Shown: piece by piece, positions 1-7,728 of the stretch
Position numbering within the stretch: the stretch's first letter is position 1
Layout: every line of letters begins with the position of its first letter
Origin: Polaribacter sp. SA4-12
GTDB taxonomy: Bacteria; Bacteroidota; Bacteroidia; Flavobacteriales; Flavobacteriaceae
DNA: 64,000 bases
Direction of reading: 5' to 3'
NCBI RefSeq assembly: GCF_002163675.1
Contig: NZ_CP019334.1
Coordinates: 1,250,001-1,314,000 of the forward strand
Made by a program: the position numbers and the translations under genes
The notes under the pieces: model-generated
Databases searched by the model: none
What the model was told of the DNA's origin: nothing
The model's input: only the letters and a program-made list of their open reading frames with translations

Positions 1-78
1 TTAATGTGACTTTTATCATGTTAATAAAATAATTATTCTTTTAAATTTGGACTTGGATTTTTCAACCTAACCATCATC

Positions 79-453
79 TTGAAAAAAATTATACTTGGTA
101 TTGCTTTGGTTTCCTTAACTCTTTTCAGTTGTACTGAAAAGAAGGATAAAAAGACTTCAAATAAAATAACACTTACTGCTATTGAAAAAGGAAAAAAACT
201 TTTTAATAGCAATACCTGCAATACTTGTCATAAAGAACAAGTAAAAGTAATAGGTCCTGCTTTAAAAGATATCGCTGCAAAATACAAAATTGAAGAAGGT
301 AATATTGTCACTTTTTTACAAGGAAAAAGCAAACCTATTGTAGACACAAAGCCTGGTCAGACAGCAATTATGCAAGCAAACCTTAGCATTACGAAACCAA
401 TGAAAGTAGAAAATTTAAAAGCTATTTCTGAATACATTATGAGTATCGAGTAG
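79..453 (+). CDS. c-type cytochrome, lipoprotein
   Basis: A 124-residue single-haem cytochrome c, probably a small electron carrier tethered to a membrane and facing the periplasm. The first 18 residues form a lipoprotein signal peptide ending in LTLFSC, so Cys18 would carry the lipid. The haem site is TCNTCH (Cys47, Cys50, His51). Met98 or Met108 could be the sixth haem ligand. The size and single CxxCH fit class I cytochromes of the c5/c552 kind. The start is TTG; no in-frame ATG precedes the signal peptide. A hairpin terminator follows directly. No redox partner gene lies next to it, so its pathway cannot be read from the window. Confidence 0.88.
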   Translation: MKKIILGIALVSLTLFSCTEKKDKKTSNKITLTAIEKGKKLFNSNTCNTCHKEQVKVIGPALKDIAAKYKIEEGNIVTFLQGKSKPIVDTKPGQTAIMQANLSITKPMKVENLKAISEYIMSIE

Positions 454-477
454 TTACCCCCATTCCCCCTACAGTGC

Positions 478-518
478 AAAAGAGTTTTTTCCGTAATAAG
501 GAGAAACTCTTTTTTTTT
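478..518 (+). terminator. Rho-independent terminator after cytochrome c
   Basis: The stem pairs AAAAGAGTTT with AAACTCTTTT around a loop of about 20 bases, and a run of T follows. It lies 25 bases past the cytochrome stop codon. Confidence 0.7.
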
Positions 519-610
519 CGTTTTAATTTCTTCACAACAAAGAAGCATTTCTATTCTAGGTTTAACTTTTCATCGAGAACCAAAATCACTAAAAAACAAA
601 CTTTCTTTAC

Positions 611-988
611 TTACTTTTTTTGAGAAGAAATCATCAATAATTCTAATCTCTTTATTTCTCTAAGTAAGGCATTCTTGTTCATTTGCATCCAAGAAAAAAG
701 TTTTAACATAGACATCATTAATATGCATAAAAAACTTGCAGCTGCCCATTTTATCAATTCGAAAGTTGTTGTTGCTTCAAAAAACTGCATCATTGAATAA
801 ATTAAAAAACCTAATATGATAAAGTTGACAAAGAATAAGAGGCTTATCATCCATTTTAGTTTGCCATTAAACAATCCTTTTACACTTGCAAACAAATCTT
901 GTTCTTCTAAACCATCGTAAAATTTAGATTCTTCTTGGGTTAACGTTTCTTTAATTAATTGGTCTATTTCTTCTATATTATCTTTCAT
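611..988 (-). CDS. DUF6768-like membrane protein, partner of ECF sigma factor
   Basis: A 125-residue protein with an acidic, soluble N-terminus (about residues 1-45) and two hydrophobic segments at about 46-67 and 76-100. It overlaps the sigma factor gene upstream by 11 bases, so the two were probably co-translated. Small membrane proteins of this shape (DUF6768 by my recollection) often sit behind ECF sigma factors in flavobacteria. That position suggests an anti-sigma or membrane-sensing role, but I see no zinc-binding HxxxCxxC motif of the classical anti-sigma domain. Function is inferred from position only. Confidence 0.65.
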   Translation of the reverse strand: MKDNIEEIDQLIKETLTQEESKFYDGLEEQDLFASVKGLFNGKLKWMISLLFFVNFIILGFLIYSMMQFFEATTTFELIKWAAASFLCILMMSMLKLFSWMQMNKNALLREIKRLELLMISSQKK

Positions 989-1475
989 GACGTGAATGTT
1001 TTAATTTTGTTTTTAATTTTTCTCTTGCGTGAAATAATCTTGATTTTGTGGTTCCGATTGAAATCTGTAGCAAATCACTAATTTCTTTTAAACTATAACT
1101 TTCCTTATAAAACAAACGAAGCACCATTTGATGTTCTACGGATAGTTTTTCAATAGCTTCTAAAAGCACTTTTTTAATAGCAGTAGTATCGTCAACCTTA
1201 GAAAATGAATCTTCTTTTTCACTTTCATTAAAACTTTTTTCTAATTTAATTCGTTCTCTGTTATTAGTTCTTATCCAATCTATTGCTCTTCTGTTTACAA
1301 TACTAATTGCCCAACTTTTAAATTTACTTGTCTCTTGTAAAGTTTCTAATTTATGAATAATGATGATCCAACTTTCTTGCGCGATGTCTTTAGCAACATC
1401 CGCATCTTTTACAATAAAAAAAGCCAGATTACATAATTTTAAATGCCTTTGTATCTCCTTTTTGATATTTTTCAA
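978..1475 (-). CDS. ECF RNA polymerase sigma factor (N-terminus lost to a frameshift)
   Basis: This frame encodes most of a sigma-70 factor of the extracytoplasmic function group. Region 2 is visible as VAKDIAQESW and the WAISIVNRRAIDWIRT stretch. Region 4 is LSVEHQMVLRLFY followed by the helix-turn-helix SLKEISDLLQISIGTTKSRL. The first residues of this frame (from a TTG) do not look like a sigma factor. The expected start of region 2.1 is encoded just upstream in another frame at 1429-1512. The gene therefore appears broken by a small deletion with a frameshift, unless the sequence has an error there. Its overlapping downstream neighbour is a small two-helix membrane protein. Confidence 0.75.
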   Translation of the reverse strand: MKNIKKEIQRHLKLCNLAFFIVKDADVAKDIAQESWIIIIHKLETLQETSKFKSWAISIVNRRAIDWIRTNNRERIKLEKSFNESEKEDSFSKVDDTTAIKKVLLEAIEKLSVEHQMVLRLFYKESYSLKEISDLLQISIGTTKSRLFHAREKLKTKLKHSRHER

Positions 1476-1512
1476 TCAAAGTTACATCTGATAAGTTATT
1501 GGTGTTTTTCAT
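1429..1512 (-). pseudogene. Out-of-frame N-terminal piece of the ECF sigma factor
   Basis: An ATG at 1512 opens 27 codons ending at TAA 1429-1431. The peptide contains LIEKYQKGDTKAF, the hallmark of sigma region 2.1 (LI..y..GD..AF). The next expected segment, about ten residues before CNLAFFIVKD, is missing, and CNLAFF continues in the frame of the 978-1475 reading frame. AAAATTA sits at the junction and could have served as a short direct repeat for the deletion. Confidence 0.6.
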
Positions 1513-1748
1513 AATCAATTACACTACATAGACGTTTCTAAAATGAAAAGGTTCAATTTATTTTCACTTTTAAAGATAAATGAAATATTATATACATTTT
1601 TAGTTATCAGATGCAATCTTTTACGACAAAAATAATTCCACAAATAATAGTGACCCTTTAGTTACTTTTTGTGTCTAAAAAATGGAACTATAATAAAATA
1701 TCACGTTATAGTTTTCGTAACTTTACATATAAAACAATTTAATATATT

Positions 1749-2225
1749 ATGAAAAAAACCTTATGTATTCTCTTATTTTTAACTGCTATGATTGGATGTA
1801 AATCCACATCGATAGTTAATACAAAATTAGACAACAAAACAGAAAGAATGTTAAAAGGAAATTTTACAATTACTTCTGTAAGTTTCCCAGGATCAGATTA
1901 TTTGAAAGTCACTTCTTTTAATTTAGGGGATTCTAAATGTCTTATTGGAAGTAATTGGAGCTTTATTTCTAACAACAATAAAGGTGAAATGAAAATTAAC
2001 AATCCAGATACTACTTGTAAAGATTTTAGTTCACCAATTACTTGGTACATTAATAAAGATGGAAATTTTGTTTTTAAGTTTATCAATAATTATAAAGCTA
2101 AAGAAGTTACTAATGGTTTTGTTTTAAGCATAAATAACATTACAGAAACAAGTTTCGATTTAGTTGACAGAATTAACGTTGCAGGAGAAACAAAAAACAT
2201 TACGTACTCATTTCAAAGAAAATAA
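1749..2225 (+). CDS. Lipocalin-like lipoprotein
   Basis: A 158-residue protein with a lipoprotein signal peptide ending AMIGC (Cys17). The mature part is rich in short beta strands with a WSFISN segment and a repeating NFTITSVSFPG / SFDLVD pattern. This resembles the small lipocalin-like lipoproteins common in flavobacteria. It lies 17 bases before an OmpA-family lipoprotein gene on the same strand, and the two are probably co-transcribed. The fold assignment comes from pattern and context; the ligand is unknown. Confidence 0.6.
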   Translation: MKKTLCILLFLTAMIGCKSTSIVNTKLDNKTERMLKGNFTITSVSFPGSDYLKVTSFNLGDSKCLIGSNWSFISNNNKGEMKINNPDTTCKDFSSPITWYINKDGNFVFKFINNYKAKEVTNGFVLSINNITETSFDLVDRINVAGETKNITYSFQRK

Positions 2226-2242
2226 TCATAAAAAAATATACA

Positions 2243-2935
2243 ATGAAAAAAACAATAATTTATAGTTTATCAATATTACTTTTATCTACAAGCATTATAT
2301 CTTGTGAAGCTGTTAAAAACGCAAGTAATACTCAAAAAGGTGCTACTATTGGTACAGCAGCAGGTGCAATTTTGGGCGCTGTAATTGGTAATAATGTCGG
2401 AAATGGTAAAAATTCTGAATTAGGTGCTATTTTAGGAGGTGTAATTGGTGGTGTTACTGGTGGTGTTATTGGTAACAAAATGGATAAGCAAGCAAGAGAA
2501 ATTGAAGAAGCATTACCTGGAGCTCAAGTAGAAAGAGTTGGTGAGGGTATTATGTTGACTTTAGGTGAAAATGCCGTTCGTTTTAACACAAATAAATCTA
2601 CTTTATCTGCAACTGCAAAAACTAATTTAGACAAATTGGTTCCTGTTCTTAGTAATTATAAAAACACTAATATTGTTATTTATGGTTATACAGATAGCAC
2701 TGGTAAAGTTGAATACAACCAAGCACTTTCTGCTAAAAGAGCTAGTTCTGTAAAAAGTTATTTAGGAGCTAAAGGAATTGATATTGCAAGAATTGAAACC
2801 AAAGGTTTAGGTGTAAATGATCCTATTGCTTCTAACGAAACAGAAGAAGGAAGAAGTAAAAATAGACGTGTAGAATTTGCGATTGTAGCAAATGAAGAAA
2901 TGGTAAAACAAGCAGAAAAAGAAGCAGGACAATAA
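2243..2935 (+). CDS. OmpA-family lipoprotein with glycine-zipper segment
   Basis: A 230-residue outer-membrane lipoprotein that should anchor the envelope to peptidoglycan. The signal peptide ends in SIISC (Cys21). Residues about 32-78 are a glycine-zipper region (GTAAGAILGAVIGNNVG and a second similar run), likely membrane-associated. Residues about 105-220 are an OmpA C-terminal domain with VRFNTNKSTL, the peptidoglycan-binding YGYTDSTG and the NRRVEFAI ending. A strong terminator follows. It is probably co-transcribed with the lipocalin-like lipoprotein just upstream. Confidence 0.88.
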   Translation: MKKTIIYSLSILLLSTSIISCEAVKNASNTQKGATIGTAAGAILGAVIGNNVGNGKNSELGAILGGVIGGVTGGVIGNKMDKQAREIEEALPGAQVERVGEGIMLTLGENAVRFNTNKSTLSATAKTNLDKLVPVLSNYKNTNIVIYGYTDSTGKVEYNQALSAKRASSVKSYLGAKGIDIARIETKGLGVNDPIASNETEEGRSKNRRVEFAIVANEEMVKQAEKEAGQ

Positions 2936-2953
2936 ATAGAATTGTTACTTTAT

Positions 2954-2985
2954 AAAAAAGACTACTCAAATGAGTGGTCTTTTTT
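2954..2985 (+). terminator. Rho-independent terminator after ompA-like gene
   Basis: The stem pairs AAAAAGACTACTC with GAGTGGTCTTTTT around a 4-base AAAT loop. It occupies the place of a possible upstream GTG start for the next gene, which argues that rlmD starts later, at the ATG at 3037. Confidence 0.85.
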
Positions 2986-3036
2986 GTTTCATCAAACCAT
3001 ATTTTACTTAATTTTGCAACTCCTAAACAATTAAAA

Positions 3037-4491
3037 ATGCCACGTAGAGAACGAAATAAATTTGTAAAGAAGAATCAAGTTTTAGAATTAAGAATTGAGG
3101 ATTACGCTTTTGGAGGAAAAGGAATTGCAAGAATAAAATCTGAAGAAGGTAGTTTTGTCATTTTTGTTCCAAATACTTTACCAGGTCAATTGGTAAAAGC
3201 ACAAATTAATAAATCGAGTAAAAACTATGCGGAAGCTAAATTAATAGATGTTTTAGAACCTTCTGAAGATGAAGTTGAAGTTCCGTTTCAAGACATTCCT
3301 GGAGCGCCTTACATTCAGCTACCTATAGAATTACAACATCAATATAAAAAAGAAAGTACGCTTACACTATTCAAAAAAATAGGAAAAGTAGAAAATATTG
3401 AAGATCTTTTTGATGAGTTTGTAACCTCGCCAAATGTATTTCACTATAGAAATAAAATGGAATATGGTTTTTCTGCTATTGGGTATGATAGAGTTACAAA
3501 ACGCGATAAAGACGAATTCACTTTAGGTTTTAAAAGACGTGGAGTTTGGTGGATGGGAGATAATTTAGAGAAAGATTCTGGTTTGTTTGACAAGCAAATG
3601 GAAGACAGTCTAAAAGATATTAGACAATATTGTATTGAAACAGGTTTAGAACCTTGGCATGGACCAAAAAAGACAGGTTTCTTCAGATATTTTGTTGTTA
3701 GAAAATCTTTTAAAACAGATGAGTTATTATGCAACTTAGTAACAACATCACCCGAATTAGAAAATTTCGATTTACAGAAATTCGCTTCTTTTCTAAAAGA
3801 CATTTTTGGAGAACGTTTAGCAGGTTTATTGCATACCATTAACGATGAAACTGGCGATAGAACAATTGCTACTTCTGGAACTATCGATTTAGTGTATGGA
3901 AAAGATAAAGTTGTAGAAGAGTTGTTAGGTTTAAATTTTGAAATTAGTATGAAAAGCTTTTTTCAAACAAACCCAAAATGTGCAGAAAAGCTATACAATA
4001 AGGTTGTAGAATATGTTTTAGAAGACAAATCTAAAGTAGACAATACGGTTGTTATGGATTTATTCTGTGGAACAGGGACTATTGGTCAGATTGTAGCTTC
4101 TAAAAGTGAAAACGCAAAAATTGTTGGTGTAGATATTGTTGCTTCGGCAATTGAAGATGCAGAAAAAAATGCAAAAAGAAATAATATAGAAGGTTTACAG
4201 TTTTATGCTGCAGATGTTGGTAAGTTCTTAATTGCACATCCTGAATATCAAGATAAAATAAAAACCATCATTTTAGATCCTGCTAGAGCAGGAATAGCAC
4301 CAAAAACATTGCAAAAAATAATCAATTTAAACGCAGACAGAATGGTCTATGTTTCTTGTAATCCTGCAACGCAGGCAAGAGATACAGAATTGTTAAGAGA
4401 AGCTGGTTATCAAATGAAAAAAATTAGTTTGGTAGATCAATTTCCTCATACTTCTCATATTGAGACTGTTGTTTTGTTTGAGAAGAGTTAA
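3037..4491 (+). CDS. rlmD: 23S rRNA (uracil-C5)-methyltransferase, RlmD type
   Basis: A 484-residue SAM-dependent RNA methyltransferase of the TrmA/RlmC/RlmD family that makes 5-methyluridine in 23S rRNA. An N-terminal TRAM domain (about residues 10-75) is followed by the catalytic domain. The SAM loop is DLFCGTGT near residue 341, the proline motif is ILDPARAGI, and the catalytic cysteine is Cys441 in VSCNP. The ATG at 3037 is chosen because an earlier GTG lies inside a terminator. The first 140 residues hold no cysteine, so the 4Fe-4S cluster of E. coli RlmD is absent. The exact target uridine cannot be told from sequence alone. Confidence 0.88.
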   Translation: MPRRERNKFVKKNQVLELRIEDYAFGGKGIARIKSEEGSFVIFVPNTLPGQLVKAQINKSSKNYAEAKLIDVLEPSEDEVEVPFQDIPGAPYIQLPIELQHQYKKESTLTLFKKIGKVENIEDLFDEFVTSPNVFHYRNKMEYGFSAIGYDRVTKRDKDEFTLGFKRRGVWWMGDNLEKDSGLFDKQMEDSLKDIRQYCIETGLEPWHGPKKTGFFRYFVVRKSFKTDELLCNLVTTSPELENFDLQKFASFLKDIFGERLAGLLHTINDETGDRTIATSGTIDLVYGKDKVVEELLGLNFEISMKSFFQTNPKCAEKLYNKVVEYVLEDKSKVDNTVVMDLFCGTGTIGQIVASKSENAKIVGVDIVASAIEDAEKNAKRNNIEGLQFYAADVGKFLIAHPEYQDKIKTIILDPARAGIAPKTLQKIINLNADRMVYVSCNPATQARDTELLREAGYQMKKISLVDQFPHTSHIETVVLFEKS

Positions 4492-4492
4492 A

Positions 4493-4615
4493 GAACTATT
4501 AATTTATACAGAATTAAGTTATATTTCTGAAAATGATTATATTTTAGCAAGACAAAAATTAGAAAAAATTACAAATATGTTAAACTCTTTACGCAACTCA
4601 CAACTGAACGCATAA
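4493..4615 (+). pseudogene. C-terminal remnant of a four-helix-bundle protein
   Basis: A 40-codon open segment without a start codon, ending at TAA 4613-4615. It reads ELLIYTELSYIS ... EKITNMLNSLRNSQ. This matches the C-terminal helix pattern of the four-helix-bundle (S23/23S rRNA intervening-sequence-type) proteins, with its MLNSLR ending. Everything upstream is missing, and the remnant begins one base after the rlmD stop in another frame. It looks like the scar of a lost mobile or accessory gene. Assignment rests on motif recognition. Confidence 0.5.
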
Positions 4616-4667
4616 ACGATTTAACAAATAAACATTAAACCGATTGAAAATCATTAACTTTTCAAAA

Positions 4668-4958
4668 ATGAAAAAACTCTCAGATAAAGAAATTGAAACT
4701 CGATTAGAAAACCTTATTGATTGGGAGTATTATGATGATGCTTTACATACTGATTTTGAATTCGACAATTTTAAAGATTGTATGTCTGCAATGAATAGAA
4801 TTGCTTTTGAATGCGAGGCTTTAAATCATCATCCAGAATGGACAAATAATTATAATACTTTAGACATCACACTAAAAACACACGATGCTTATGGTGTTAC
4901 TGAATTAGATTTTAAATTAGCAGAAGCTATTAATATAATTGTAGAAGTTGAAGAGTAA
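4668..4958 (+). CDS. 4a-hydroxytetrahydrobiopterin dehydratase (pterin carbinolamine dehydratase)
   Basis: A 96-residue enzyme of the PhhB/PCD family that dehydrates 4a-hydroxytetrahydropterin, recycling the cofactor of aromatic amino acid hydroxylases. The family signature is complete: NHHPEWTNNYNTLDITLKTH followed by GVTELDFKLA. An in-frame TTG lies eight codons upstream at 4644, but the ATG at 4668 matches the usual family length. The next gene starts two bases past its stop, so the two are probably in one operon. No phenylalanine hydroxylase gene is in the window. Confidence 0.88.
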   Translation: MKKLSDKEIETRLENLIDWEYYDDALHTDFEFDNFKDCMSAMNRIAFECEALNHHPEWTNNYNTLDITLKTHDAYGVTELDFKLAEAINIIVEVEE

Positions 4959-4959
4959 T

Positions 4960-5418
4960 ATGAGAAAAATAATGTTTCTTTTAGGTATCCTTTTACTCAT
5001 AAATACGTCTTGTGAAAAAGATGATTTTTGTTTAAAAAACCCTGTAACTGAAAGTTTAGTTATAAACTTTTATGATGATTCAAATAAAGAAACTTTAAAG
5101 AATGTTACAGAATTATCTGTTTGGGCAGAAGGAAAAACAGACTTTATTTATGAAAATCAGACTATAAATACGATTACCATACCATTAAATAGTCTTACAA
5201 CAGAAACTGTCTATAATTTTTCAAAAGAGGGTGTTATAAATCAGTTTACAATAACCTACACTCCTGTAGAAGAATACGTTTCTAGATCTTGCGGTTACAA
5301 AGTAGTTTTTAATGAGGTTACTTTTTCATCAGATAATACTTGGATTAAAAGTTTTACTCCAGAGACATTAACAACAATAGAAAATCAAGATGAAGCACAT
5401 GTACAAATATATCATTAG
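4960..5418 (+). CDS. DUF6452-like lipoprotein
   Basis: A 152-residue lipoprotein with a signal peptide ending INTSC and a CEKDDFC start to the mature protein. A second pair of cysteines is seen in SRSCGYKVVF. By recollection this is the flavobacterial DUF6452 family, usually found directly before a DUF6048 gene, as here. The ATG at 4960 follows the dehydratase stop by one base; an upstream TTG would overlap it. The reading frame overlaps the start of the next gene, suggesting coupled translation. Function is unknown; an outer-membrane role with its partner is likely. Confidence 0.65.
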   Translation: MRKIMFLLGILLLINTSCEKDDFCLKNPVTESLVINFYDDSNKETLKNVTELSVWAEGKTDFIYENQTINTITIPLNSLTTETVYNFSKEGVINQFTITYTPVEEYVSRSCGYKVVFNEVTFSSDNTWIKSFTPETLTTIENQDEAHVQIYH

Positions 5419-6106
5419 CATTTGTTTACTTTTTGTTTTTGTTGATGGATTCTCACAAGAACAAAAAAAGGACACACTTATAGATTCTAAAACAGATTCT
5501 ATTACTTATAAGACGAATTACGGATTAAGGTTAGGTATAGATATTAGCAAACCTATAAAATCACAATTTAGTGGTACTTATAGTGGTTTAGAAATTGTAG
5601 GAGATTATAGAATTAAAAAAAATCTATATATCGCTGCAGAAGTTGGTTATGAAGAAGAAACTAGCGAAGAAGATTATACAAACTCAACCTCAAAAGGAAA
5701 TTATATAAGACTTGGTTTCAATTATAATGCTTACCAAAACTGGCTAGATATGAACAACGAAATCTTTATAGGATATCGTTATGGTTTTAGTCTTTTTGAG
5801 CAAACTTTAAATAGCTACACTCCTAATGTTAATTCGCAATATTTCCCTGCAAATAGCATTACGACTCCTTTAACAACATCCGATTTAAGTGCACATTGGT
5901 CAGAATTAGTTTTTGGTTTAAAAGTAGAAACATTTAAAAATTTCTTTATCACATTTAGTGGTTCTTACAAAGTTATGATGAGTGTAAAAGAACCAGATAA
6001 TTTTAAAACATTGTATTCTCCAGGGTTTAATAGAATATTTGAAACCGGAACCGGTTTTGGATTTAACTATACACTTACCTACTTAATTCCTTTTAAAAAG
6101 AAATAA
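5390..6106 (+). CDS. DUF6048-like outer-membrane beta-barrel protein
   Basis: A 238-residue protein with a signal peptide (about residues 1-22, ending GFSQ) followed by alternating hydrophobic and polar strands. Aromatic-rich segments such as GFNYNAYQNW and FGFNYTLTYLIPF at the C-terminus are typical of an outer-membrane beta-barrel. It overlaps the DUF6452-like lipoprotein by 29 bases; a second ATG at 5399 shortens the overlap a little. The pair recurs in flavobacteria and may form an outer-membrane complex of unknown function. Confidence 0.65.
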   Translation: MKHMYKYIISICLLFVFVDGFSQEQKKDTLIDSKTDSITYKTNYGLRLGIDISKPIKSQFSGTYSGLEIVGDYRIKKNLYIAAEVGYEEETSEEDYTNSTSKGNYIRLGFNYNAYQNWLDMNNEIFIGYRYGFSLFEQTLNSYTPNVNSQYFPANSITTPLTTSDLSAHWSELVFGLKVETFKNFFITFSGSYKVMMSVKEPDNFKTLYSPGFNRIFETGTGFGFNYTLTYLIPFKKK

Positions 6107-6167
6107 AAATTCAGGTTTATTGAATTTTTAGTAACTTTATCATCCGTTTTTTATAAAAAATAATAGT

Positions 6168-7115
6168 ATGAATAAAATACCTAGTGTAAATTTAGCAGAT
6201 TTCTTATCTTCAGATAAAAGCAAAAAGCAACAATTTATTGATGAAATTGGTCATGCCTACGAAAATATTGGTTTTGTAGCTTTAAAAGGTCATTTTTTAG
6301 ATGATAAATTAGTAGAAAGTTTATATACCGAAATAAAAAACTTTTTTGATTTACCAGTTGAAACAAAAGAGAAATACGAGATTCCTGGAATTGGTGGTCA
6401 ACGTGGTTATGTTTCTTTTGGTAAAGAATCTGCCAAAGGTAAAAAAGAAGGCGATTTAAAAGAATTTTGGCATTTCGGACAATATGTAGACAGTGATTCT
6501 AAATACGCAAAAGAGTATCCAGAAAACGTTACTGTAAACGAATTAGCTAAGTTTAATGAAGTTGGTAAAGAAACGTATCAAATGTTAGAGAAAACAGCTA
6601 AATACGTATTGCGTTCTTTAGCATTACACTTAGGTTTAGAAGAAACGTATTTTGATAATTATATTAAAAACGGGAATAGTATTTTACGCCCAATTCATTA
6701 TCCACCAATAGAAACAGAACCTAAAGGTGCAGAAAGAGCAGCTGCTCATGGAGACATTAATTTAATTACTTTATTAATGGGCGCACAAGGAAAAGGATTA
6801 CAAGTACAAAATCATAAAGGAGATTGGATTGATGCCATGGCAGAACCAGATGAAATTATGATAAATGTTGGTGATATGTTATCTCGCCACAGTAATAACA
6901 AACTAAAATCTACCATTCATAGAGTTGTAAATCCGCCAAAAGAAATGTGGGGAACTTCTCGTTATTCAATTCCGTTTTTTATGCATCCAATATCAGATAT
7001 GAAACTAGATGTTTTAGAAAATTGTATTGATGCTGAAAACCCAAAACAGTTTGATGATATTACTGCAGGAGAATTTCTAGATCAACGTTTAAGAGAATTA
7101 GGATTGAAAAAATAG
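6168..7115 (+). CDS. 2-oxoglutarate/Fe(II) oxygenase, isopenicillin N synthase family
   Basis: A 315-residue non-haem iron oxygenase. The N-terminal domain carries the DIOX_N pattern (IPSVNLADFL ... AYENIGFVALKGH) and the jelly-roll core follows. The iron ligands are His194 and Asp196 in AHGDIN and His251 in STIHRVVNPP. Arg265 and Ser267 (SRYS) form the RxS that binds the 2-oxoglutarate carboxylate. The substrate is unknown, and true penicillin biosynthesis is not implied. It stands alone on its strand between the DUF6048 gene and a repeat-bearing spacer. Confidence 0.85.
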   Translation: MNKIPSVNLADFLSSDKSKKQQFIDEIGHAYENIGFVALKGHFLDDKLVESLYTEIKNFFDLPVETKEKYEIPGIGGQRGYVSFGKESAKGKKEGDLKEFWHFGQYVDSDSKYAKEYPENVTVNELAKFNEVGKETYQMLEKTAKYVLRSLALHLGLEETYFDNYIKNGNSILRPIHYPPIETEPKGAERAAAHGDINLITLLMGAQGKGLQVQNHKGDWIDAMAEPDEIMINVGDMLSRHSNNKLKSTIHRVVNPPKEMWGTSRYSIPFFMHPISDMKLDVLENCIDAENPKQFDDITAGEFLDQRLRELGLKK

Positions 7116-7126
7116 TAATCAGTTAG

Positions 7127-7352
7127 CAGGCGCAGTTTACAGTACAAAACTGACTGAATACTGCTACTGCAAACTATTTTTATAAGTAGCTATTTCCTGC
7201 TTTTCACTATATCTTTTTTTAAGAAAAATAAAAAAAGGATGCCGTTTCAATCAGGGCTAGACTTAATTGCCAACAAATAGAATAATAAATAATTAAAATT
7301 TACAGTTAGTTACTCACTGAAAACTGAGAACTGAATACTGCAAACTGAACAG
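7127..7352. repeat. Degenerate short-repeat spacer
   Basis: Two stretches beginning CAGTTAG and rich in CTGAATACTG and CAAACT motifs lie at about 7120-7175 and 7303-7352 in the same orientation. Between them is a segment containing GATGCCGTTTCAATC that resembles dispersed flavobacterial intergenic repeats. No coding frame is supported. Confidence 0.4.
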
Positions 7353-7353
7353 A

Positions 7354-7677
7354 ATGGATTTTAAAGATCAACTAAAAAACCTTTTTCCTGAGCACGAAGA
7401 AACTGCTGAACCTGTAAAAGAAAAGTCGAATATTTGGTTACAAGACGACCCAATTATTTGCAAATACGAAAAGCGAAAAGGAAAACCAATTACTATTTTA
7501 GAAGGTTATACTGGTGCAACATCAGACTTTAAAATGTTGGCAAAAGAAATAAAAACAAAACTTTCTGTTGGAGGAAGTTTTAAAGACGATAAAATCATTA
7601 TTCAAGGAGATTTTAGAGACCGAATAATGACAATGTTAAAAGATAAAGGTTTCAAGGTGAAACGTGTAGGCGGTTAA
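7354..7677 (+). CDS. SUI1/eIF1-family translation factor (YciH-like)
   Basis: A 107-residue protein with a short charged N-terminus and a SUI1 domain at about residues 38-105. Recognisable features are the basic YEKRKGKPITIL strand, GASDFK-like loop ATSDFKMLAKEIK, the GGSFKD turn and the IQGDFRDRI helix start. Bacterial members (YciH) resemble eukaryotic eIF1 and act on start-site fidelity in vitro; their cellular role is poorly defined. It is read alone, 50 bases before a DUF1835 gene. Confidence 0.85.
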   Translation: MDFKDQLKNLFPEHEETAEPVKEKSNIWLQDDPIICKYEKRKGKPITILEGYTGATSDFKMLAKEIKTKLSVGGSFKDDKIIIQGDFRDRIMTMLKDKGFKVKRVGG

Positions 7678-7728
7678 AAATTAATCAACACTACAATAAA
7701 AAATCATTAATAACGTTCTTTTTTAATT

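Noticed and set aside
2974..3036. Longer rlmD start at a GTG
   Set aside because: The GTG and first codons lie inside a strong terminator hairpin, and the extra residues are not family-like.
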